64,000 nucleotides of DNA from NCBI GenBank assembly GCA_021234155.1, contig JAJEKV010000058.1:5342600-5406599 (forward strand). Direction: 5' to 3'. This stretch comes from Isoetes taiwanensis (Eukaryota > Streptophyta > Lycopodiopsida > Isoetales > Isoetaceae). Below the pieces are notes generated by a model that saw only the letters and a program-made list of their open reading frames with translations, searched no databases and was not told the origin of the DNA. Positions 57,315-64,000 of the stretch are shown in pieces. Each line of letters begins with the position of its first letter. Position 1 is the stretch's first letter. The position numbers and the translations under genes were made by a program.

Positions 57315-58683
57315 CTATTCTAGTTCTTCATTTTCTGGAGATTCAACCTCAACTTCCTGTACAGATTCCATATCCTTTGCCAATGCCCTCCTTCTAAAAT
57401 TGTACTTCCTGCCTTCTTGACCTGTGTTCTTTGCCTTTTTAATGTTTTTGCCCTTCTTTGTTGCAACCTCTCCATCTTTCCTTTTCCTTTTGTTGGCTGC
57501 TTTCTTCTCTACTCGAAGGGGTACTTTGTACATCCTTACTACATCCTGCATCATCCTGTTCAACAACAGTTTCATCCTGCTCACTTGCATATCCTGCAGT
57601 GGATGCTTTTCTAGCTGCTCTTTGCCTTAACTGCTTTTTAGGACTACACAATGCATCTTTCAGCACTTTTTCAATTCCAGAAGGTGGCACATAGTCTTCA
57701 GTAGCACAAGAGGACCTAAGTGAATCATGCTGATTTGTAGGTATATCTACTGTAGGCATATCTACTATTTTATTTCCTTCTACCGCTGTCACATGCATGC
57801 CAAGCTCAACAAATAAATCTGGATGAATTACACTCTCACATACCTTGCATTTACCTTCCTTCAACAAGGCTGCACAAGCCACATGGTACTCATGATCACA
57901 ACTCAAAATCAAAGACAATTTGTACCTATCATGAAAAAGTAGGCCACAAGCACAGCAAGCACCAAAGTTGCAGATTCCTAGTAGTCTTCTGCTGATAGTG
58001 TTGATGCAGAATGGATTACAACTTATATTCTTCAGTTCTGTAAGATTAGAAAGATTAGATCTGAGTTCTGAAATTCTGGCCTCTTTCTCTTTGATCTCCA
58101 CTTCCAAGGTATTCTTCCTCGAGCTGCTTCCTTCTGTATCTGGAGACTTGAAAAGGTTTTTAACTCGGTTACAGTAATATGTCTTCATTTGTAGTGTCAT
58201 CTCCAATTCCTTCCTCAGATCAGAATCCTCCTGCAACTCAGATATTGAGGTCTTCAAATCCTCAACTTTCTTCATGCTCTCTTCAAGTTCCACACTGAAT
58301 TTTTCATTAGACTTAGCCTCTGCAGCTAAACTAACCTCAATTGCATGCACCTCTTCTAACATGCTTGCCTTTTCATTCTCAAGCTTATTTACAGCTTCCT
58401 TAATCAATTCAAAGTTCTCTTTTAAAGCAGAGTTGTCTAATTTTGAACTTTCTAAGCAAGTAACTTTGCTAGAAGTGGCAACATGGACATCCTTTCCCCT
58501 AGACCTGCAATTTCTATACTTCATAACTTGAGCTCCAAAAGAGGCCCAATTGATCTTGTGCTTTGCAGGGTTTGAAATGGCAGTATCACAATTTTCCCAT
58601 GCAAAAGCATAAGCCACCTGCTTTCTCACTTCATTGTTTGGCATAGTTTCCTTTTGATATAATTTTTTCAACAATCTGTCCAA
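57315..58683 (-). CDS. coiled-coil and RING-type zinc finger protein, copy B (5' part of phosphatase gene)
   Basis: A 414-codon open frame from ATG at 58683 to 57439. Order: residues 1-60 conserved with copy A (KKLYQ, NNEVRKQVAYAFAWENC, HKINWASFGAQVMKYRNCRS); about 75-235 a long coiled coil; about 245-295 a RING-H2-like finger with C-x2-C, CDHEYHVAC and CKVC spacing (ACCACGLLF..LSCDHEYHVACAALLKEGKCKVC in pieces); then an acidic/serine-rich linker. At about 57540 the reading shifts into a second frame (57590-57315) with a basic region (KRKRKDGEVATKKGKNIKKA, YNFRRRAL) and acidic end (EVEVESPENEELE), equivalent to the basic linker of copy A. RING-H2 fingers usually recruit ubiquitin-conjugating enzymes; here partner and activity are unknown. 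The join to the phosphatase exon across the intron at about 57240-57030 is inferred from the same order in copy A. Confidence 0.65.
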
Positions 58684-59027
58684 TTTTTTTGGAACCGAGG
58701 CTGGATCATAGAAACTTTCATCTTATTGCTTGGGCCTTCTTGCCAAACCGAGGCCTATTGTGCATCTGTTACATTCTCTTCCAACCGTTTTACTTTCAAA
58801 GCAGGCTGCAATCCTTCACCAGAAAGTCCATGAATGTCTATGAAATCTTGCTCGGTCACCGCTTCGGCCATTGTAAATTGAACGGATCAAAGGATTGTGT
58901 GACAGAATTGGTGATCTAGGAAGAGGATTCGGAAACAGAGGATTCAAAATTGGGGCTGAATAAAGAAAGGGCGCGCGGGAAACGAGGCAAATGATGTCCT
59001 CTGAAAAAAAAACTGTCACTACTCGAA

Positions 59028-59071
59028 TTTAGGTGCTTTAGGTGCTTGGTGCTTTCGCGCATTTTGGGGTA
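59028..59071 (-). repeat. right terminus of copy B with subterminal motif
   Basis: TTTAGGTGCTTTAGGTGCTT then GGTGCTTTCGCGCA, closing with TTTTGGGGTA. The terminal ten bases are the exact inverse of 52492-52501. Confidence 0.65.
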
Positions 59072-59185
59072 CCACTATCAAATTTACACCCGATGTTGGA
59101 AATGCACAACAAGGCAAGGTGTAAGACTAAAATTCATCTAAGAATCTACTACCCATTAAAACCATAGGTCTCAAATTTATATAGG
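59072..59185 (-). other. duplicated alcohol oxidase promoter fragment, right part
   Basis: Matches 38030-38120: GGAAATGCACAACAAGGCA versus GAAAATGCACATCAAGGCA, then AAACCATA.GTCTCAAATTT. Together with 51850-52491 it forms one continuous copy split by element B. Confidence 0.7.
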
Positions 59186-59959
59186 AGCTTATCTTGTAGA
59201 AGGGTGGGCGAAGCTTGAAAATCATAAATGAGGCATCCTACTTGACCTTCGCAAGGAAAATTTTAAAATTCTTAAATAATAGCATTTTTGCGAAAATTCG
59301 CCCCTTAAGGGAAACCCTGCTAAAAGATTCAAGAAAAGCACAAGGTGAAGTGCAGCAAGACAAATCTAACAAAGGTCTACACCCTACAAAAACAAAACAC
59401 CCAAAAGAAACTATCAAGAACCATTAAGAACAAAATACAAAGCATTAAAAATTAAAAAGGAAAAACAAGGCACCCGGTAACCCCAAGCAAAGTGGAGGCA
59501 ACTCGGCCGCACTCTCATTCATCTTGCATTCAAGCCTTCAAAAACATAAAACCATATTGGAGTAATTTAGAACCCACCTTATACTAAATTGTATTTATGC
59601 ATATTTCGAATTAAGAATAATAGCTAATAATTAAAGCCTAGATTTGGTTTTGTTCTATAATTAGATGATACTTATTCTGATCTTGTTATATTACAAGCTC
59701 CAAGAAATGCCTCAGGAGTAGAAATTTGTCAGGCAGTTTTACCCAAGGACGGGTGATGAGATAAGAGGATCGATTAGCTTTCTAGAAAGGTCGAGAAATG
59801 GCCGTCTAGGTCTGCCTCGGTAGAAGCAGATGCGCTGGACCTGGATAAAAAGCACAGAGGAAGAACCTATAGGAGATGTTGCCAGCATACTAGCAGATCA
59901 CCAAACAGTTTGGTAAACTCAAAGAGTATGGGATGAGAAAAAATCTGTAGGCCACTAAA
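59186..59959. other. no gene seen
   Basis: AT-rich spacer without a convincing frame. The end may already be diverged Copia sequence. Confidence 0.35.
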
Positions 59960-61312
59960 AGTTGGATGCTAAAAGTGAGGAGTACTATCTAGTTGGATAT
60001 TTTGAAGAATCCAAAGGTCATCGTTTGTATAATCCAAGAAAGTGAAATATTCACATATCACGCATGTAATCTTTGATGAGATACGGTTGTATAGGAGTGA
60101 TCCAACTTCAATGAGTAAAGTTGATGAATGATGGATTCCTGTGGATTGGTTGGATGTGCAATCAAATACCAAGCCATTGGAGATCGAATCTGAAGATAGA
60201 GACGAGGAACATGGTGGTGTACTAGAAGATATTGATGGTGATGTACCTACTGTACTTGCACAGATGTTCAGAGAAAACGGTATGATGTTCCTGAACAGTT
60301 ATATGTCATGGTCGTGCCAAGCGGACAAAGCAACCATCAAAGATGCTTTGGAAACCTGGTGAATCCCAAGAAGAAGTCACTAGTGCATGCTTTCTAGTAA
60401 CTGAGCCAATATCATACAAGGAAGCAATGAAATCAAAGGATGCTGCTAAATGGCAAGCAGCAACTGATGCAGAATATATAAGTTTGATGGAGAGCAAGAC
60501 TTGGGTGTTGGTAGATTCTCCTCTTAATGCTCATGTGATTGATTGTAAGTGGGTTATGGTGCAGAAACTTGATCCTGATGGCAAGGTGGAGAAGTACAAA
60601 GCAAGACTTGTTGCTCAAGTTTTCTCACAGATTAAAGGGATTGAGTACAACGACAGATTTGCTCTCCTTGTGAAATCACCCACGGTAAAACTTCTTCTTG
60701 CTATGACAGTAGAATTTAACTTGATTGCAGGGACAATGGACGTAAAGGCAGCATTTTTCAATGGAGATCTTGAAGAAGTGATTTACATGAGCAACCCGAA
60801 GGATGAGAAAACAAGGTTTGTTTATTGAAGAAATCATTGTACGGGTTGAAGCAAGCTGCGAGACAATGGTATGCATGCTTAGATCAATTTCTCAAATCAC
60901 AAGGTTTTGTGACTTCTCCAGCAGATGATTGTATTGGAAGCTGTGATGATGGAGTATGTTTTATTGGGATTCATGTGATGACAGTCTCATTGTTGGGAAT
61001 TCACAACAATATGTGGATTTTGTGGAAAATATGTTAAGCGATTTCAAATGACAGATCAAGGTCACATACATCATTATCTTGGCATGAAGGTGGAGATTGA
61101 TCAAGATTAAGATAAAAGCCAAATTGAGGGAATATGGTTATGTTGAAAAGATGTTGGAGAAATTTAGAATGCAAACTTGCAAACCTGTGGCAACACCAAC
61201 TGTACCAGATACTATCTTATCAATGCAAATGAGACCTAAAACGCAGGGGAAGTATGAAGCAATGTTGAAGATACTATACCAAAGCTTGATTGGAGCATTG
61301 ATATACCGAGTG
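59960..61312 (+). mobile_element. Ty1/Copia retrotransposon fragment (pol), broken
   Basis: Integrase end (FEESKGHRLYNP near 59999) followed by the reverse transcriptase start: EPISYKEAMKSKDAAKWQAA, WVLVDSPL, CKWVMVQKLDPDGKVEKYKA, RLVAQVFSQIKGIEYNDRFA, MDVKAAFFNGDLEEVIYM, then after a frameshift at about 60825 KKSLYGLKQAARQWY, and later SLIGALIYRV at 61286-61315. Only about 1.35 kb of pol remains; gag, protease, the YVDD part, RNase H and LTRs are missing. The sequence stops abruptly at IYRV, where the next element begins. Confidence 0.85.
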
Positions 61313-62962
61313 TGACGTTCCAGGACAGTATACGGTCCCAGGACGTATACTGTACTGCCTCGTCACGTGTACACGCCACTCCGACCGACGTGTAGCCAGG
61401 TGGGTAGCCCTAGGGGGCAGCTTGCAAGGATTATGTGCAATTATTAATGTGCACACTTTCCAATGTACACATTAATGTGGGCACACATTTCCATGTGGAC
61501 ACTTGATGCCAAGTGGGCCATACCCAAGTGTGCAATTAATGTGCACATTTTCCAATGTACACATTAATGTGGGCACACATTTCCATGTGGGCACATTTGG
61601 CCACCTAGCCATTAAAGGAAAGTGGGCCCATTACCAATTATCCCACATGCCTAAAGGGGATAATTGGAAACCCTAGCCAACCCCTTGTCTATTAAGGAGA
61701 GGAAACCCTAACTTGCCCATTTTTCATTTCTAGGGTTTTAGAACTCTGTTTTGGCTGCCTCAACAGCCAAAACCGCCTCCTAGACTCTGCCTGAGAGAAT
61801 TGCAACATTAGTTTCCCTTGACTCGAGCGTTTCAGCAGGATGGTTGAGCTCAGGTCAGGAGGAGCCACTCAAGGACGGGTATTTGACCAATTTAATAGTC
61901 TAAACCCTATTTCAGTCATAGAATCAGTAGGTTTAGCCTATTAAATTGCCCATAGCAGCCTTCTAGATCTCTAGATACCAGCCTCTAACTAAAGAACCTA
62001 ACTCTATGATATAGATTAGATATAGTTCTTTAGTTCTTCTGTGATGTATATGGATGATGGATCTCTGTGAACTCCTTGTATTGGGAAGGGGGGTAGAGAC
62101 CTAAAGCTTGGTAGTAGATGCTCCTAGATTAGCCTCTCTAGCACACTATAGATTCGGCCTGTGCACAAGAACCACACCTGGTTGTGGGTGAAGGGGCCAG
62201 ACTGGCTGAGAAGGGGGTTCATGTCCCGACTCCTGAAAGATCCCTCTGGTGTGTAAGGCCTACTAGGGATCATTGTGACTAGGTCTAATGGCTCACCACT
62301 GAGTGCGGGTGAGGCATGGACTCGACACCCGTGAAGTGGTGTACACTTTCCAGTGGGTTCAGTCGAATACGGGCAGTGGCCCTCTAGTCACCCTGAGTCG
62401 GCATGTAGACCTCTGGAGGGAGTGATCCCTTCCTGCCTCATCGGAACTGGGAGGATGAAACCCAGGAATAGCCCTTTTGGCTATGCATCCGGCGGGCTAC
62501 AGTCAGGTCCTGACACTTTTTCAGCCTACTCTGCAAAGTGTGCACAGGAGGGGCGGATGGAGTGGACAACACTATGCCATGTTCATATGTCAGCCAAATC
62601 CATTGCCATGAATTCTGTCTGCAATGAACTCTGGAGACCCAAGCCGTCAGTCATCCCCTTGAGTCTGAGCCTTGGGTAGAACTCCCCATATGTATTGTGC
62701 TCACCTTGTTTATGCAGATGTGATGGACCACCCTTCGAGGTGGATATGTGTTTATGTTATATACTGACATGTATGTTTACGCTTCCGCAGCTAGGTAGAC
62801 CCTGAGGGAGACGGGGTAAAATGACCCCTTCACTCTTCCCACTGGAACCCGGCCACGGTTTGCGGTGTTATGTGGAGGGCCCCAGACGGCATGGAGCTGG
62901 TATGGGGGTGAACTCTGTTTGTATACGGTGAGTGCAACGTGATACGAGTAGGGGGCGATCCA
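61313..62962 (+). mobile_element. probable LTR of another retrotransposon, inserted in the Copia fragment
   Basis: Begins TGACGTTCCAGG immediately after a conserved Copia codon and ends ..GATCCA, three bases before a primer-site-like TGGTATCGAGC (62966-62976), close to the tRNA-Met primer consensus TGGTATCAGAGC. The length, about 1.65 kb, is plausible for a plant LTR. A coding frame at 62353-62679 has no domain. The second LTR would lie outside the window, so this is inference from the edges only. Confidence 0.45.
61434..61600 (+). repeat. tandem repeat inside the LTR
   Basis: A block with GTGCAATTA.TTAATGTGCACA, TTTTCCAATGTACACATTAA and TGTGGGCACACATTTCCATG is present twice (about 61434-61500 and 61530-61600). 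Confidence 0.8.
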
Positions 62963-62965
62963 CGG

Positions 62966-62976
62966 TGGTATCGAGC
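62966..62976 (+). promoter_or_regulatory. candidate primer binding site
   Basis: TGGTATCGAGC resembles the complement of the initiator tRNA-Met 3' end (TGGTATCAGAGC) with one base missing. Its position just inside the presumed LTR edge fits. Confidence 0.45.
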
Positions 62977-63749
62977 AATGTTCTTGGAGACCAAGAGCAA
63001 CTAACCGCCATGTTCCCAGTAGTACTAAATAGGATCCTTAAACCTCGAAAAATGGGAAAATTTTTTCTCATTTTTGTAGTTTATGCTAAGCTAGTAACAG
63101 TTAAAATGAATGAAAACATAAAAAGACTAAAATTGGTGAGCCAACCTTCAAAAAGTAGGGTGGTCTCACACGTCGCGCCGGAGACGGAGATAATGAGATT
63201 CTCATTTTAGGTTTGATAACGCGGTGAGACATTCAAACTTTGAAACATTAAGAAATGTCATGAATCACAGTAAAATAACTTGATAATTCTAATTTTAAGC
63301 TAAGAATCAGTAGAATTGGCATGTTACATGTTTAAAAAGTACAAAATTTAGTAGTGGGTCCCACCATGTCTCACACGTCGCGCCAGGACAGGAAATGACT
63401 TTTTCATTTTCGGGCTGGGCGCAACGTGTGAGACCTTGCTTAATTAGGTGTTTTAGATGTTTTAGGCAACCCAAAAAGGTAGTTTAAAAGTGACCTAAAA
63501 ATGACACCTATAAATAGACCTAGACCCCTCCCATTTCCGCGTTTTTTTTCCTTAGGAATTTGCTCGTGTTCGCCAAGGCGATCTTCTGGTGCTTAGCTCC
63601 GATCGACGAACTATCAAACGATGGCCCGCCAAAACAGACTGCTAGGAAGCCTCTCGCCGGGTTTAATCCCCAAATGGGGCCGCCCCGCCTCTTTCAGAGT
63701 CCTTCAAGAACGCCTTTTTTTCCGAAGGTGAATCTTCTTCGAGTTTAAG
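62977..63749 (+). other. retrotransposon leader region
   Basis: No gene. A motif TCTCACACGTCGCGCC occurs twice (63166-63181 and 63370-63385), and CAACGTGTGAGAC follows at 63422-63434 in near-inverse orientation. Confidence 0.4.
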
Positions 63750-64000
63750 ATGCAGGATCTGGACGGAGCGACACATACAGAGATCATAGAGGACGACCGG
63801 CCAGACATCATGCATCAAATTCTCGAGGAGATTGCAGAGGAGGAGGTAAGGAGCAGGGAGCAACGGGAACAGACAGGGCAGTCAACAGCTGAGGAGCAAC
63901 TCCAGACTGAGACCCACCTGCAGGAGGAGCAAGGGAGAGAACAGCAGCGGCAGCCGACGCTTAGCCCCGCAGAAGAAGCAGATCTTGCGCGCTTCATCAG
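63750..64000 (+). CDS. start of an open frame, possibly gag (truncated by window)
   Basis: ATG at 63750 opens a frame that continues past the window end: MQDLDGATHTEIIEDDRPDI, then glutamate/glutamine-rich coiled-coil-like sequence (EEEVRSREQREQ, LQEEQGREQQRQ) and PAEEADLARFI. Position downstream of the presumed LTR and primer site suggests the N-terminus of a gag polyprotein, but no gag domain is reached inside the window. Confidence 0.4.
   Translation, partial: MQDLDGATHTEIIEDDRPDIMHQILEEIAEEEVRSREQREQTGQSTAEEQLQTETHLQEEQGREQQRQPTLSPAEEADLARFI

Larger units (their letters stand above)
52492..59071. mobile_element. two-gene DNA element, copy B, with terminal inverted repeats
   Basis: Bounded by TACCCCAAAA at 52492-52501 and its reverse complement TTTTGGGGTA at 59062-59071, with partly matching outer bases (GGGGTG / CACC-like). 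Next to each end is a GTGCTT array (TTTAAGTGCTTTAGGTGCTT at 52521-52540; TTAGGTGCTTTAGGTGCTTG at 59029-59048). It contains a rightward transposase-like gene and a leftward coiled-coil/RING/HAD-phosphatase gene in convergent orientation. The flanks left of 52486 and right of 59072 are the two halves of a copy of the alcohol oxidase upstream DNA (compare 38010-38115), so the insertion limits are confirmed independently. A target-site duplication is not clear: CTATTTCAAT versus CTATCAAATT is only a weak match. The superfamily is not assigned. Confidence 0.75.

Noticed and set aside
52476..59083. CTATTTCAAT / CTATCAAATT as a target-site duplication of copy B
   Set aside because: Too few matches to accept; it could be decayed, but chance cannot be excluded without more copies.
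62353..62679. 108-codon frame inside the presumed LTR
   Set aside because: No recognisable domain and lies in LTR-like sequence.

Overview
The window reads as nuclear DNA of a land plant. It holds an intact plant-type isocitrate lyase gene, an intact plant long-chain alcohol oxidase gene, GT-AG introns, long CT/CA microsatellites and abundant LINE, Copia-like and DNA-transposon debris. Low gene density and the transposon types (proteins with an HDKMD..KT..P motif, and SDD..HDT / WSDGC..QFK proteins) suggest a non-angiosperm such as a fern, lycophyte, bryophyte or gymnosperm. That last step is inference; nothing here fixes the species.

Layout. 0.7-13.15 kb is one large element bounded by 24-bp terminal inverted repeats (23/24 identical) and an 18-bp direct repeat of the target. 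It carries a decayed transposase-like gene on the minus strand, and on the plus strand a set of decayed genes that includes an FCP1/SCP-like HAD phosphatase. About 20 copies of a 20-22 bp palindrome are scattered through it. 13.2-14.7 kb is repeats and a hairpin. 14.7-17.44 kb is isocitrate lyase (glyoxylate cycle, peroxisomal tail AKL). 18-19.6 kb is a strand-asymmetric pyrimidine-rich tract. 20-21 kb is degenerate short repeats. 21.8-23.3 kb is an inverted duplication loaded with a second palindrome family. 23.45-26.05 kb is a 2.6-kb foldback with arms of about 1.09 kb. 27-33.2 kb holds two head-to-tail LINEs, each preceded by a long CT tract. 35.2-37.7 kb is a three-exon long-chain alcohol oxidase on the minus strand. 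41.6-43.2 kb has a PPR relic and the 5' end of an unrecognised gene with a tandemly duplicated 124-nt exon. 45.1-51.8 kb (copy A) and 52.49-59.07 kb (copy B) are two related two-gene elements: a rightward transposase-like gene converging on a leftward coiled-coil/RING/HAD-phosphatase gene. Copy B lies inside a duplicated fragment of the alcohol oxidase 5' region. 59.96-61.3 kb is a broken Copia pol fragment, interrupted by what looks like the LTR, primer site and gag start of another LTR retrotransposon running off the window.

The most interesting theme is that three separate elements pair a DDE-like (RNase H-fold-like) transposase with a HAD phosphatase whose active-site motif reads D-x-N-G-V-L. 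The shared cargo and conserved convergent layout of A and B suggest a mobile-element lineage that uses a phosphatase as an accessory protein. All copies here are damaged to some degree; copy B is the best preserved. Exon limits were read by eye from splice signals and protein similarity, without any database search.
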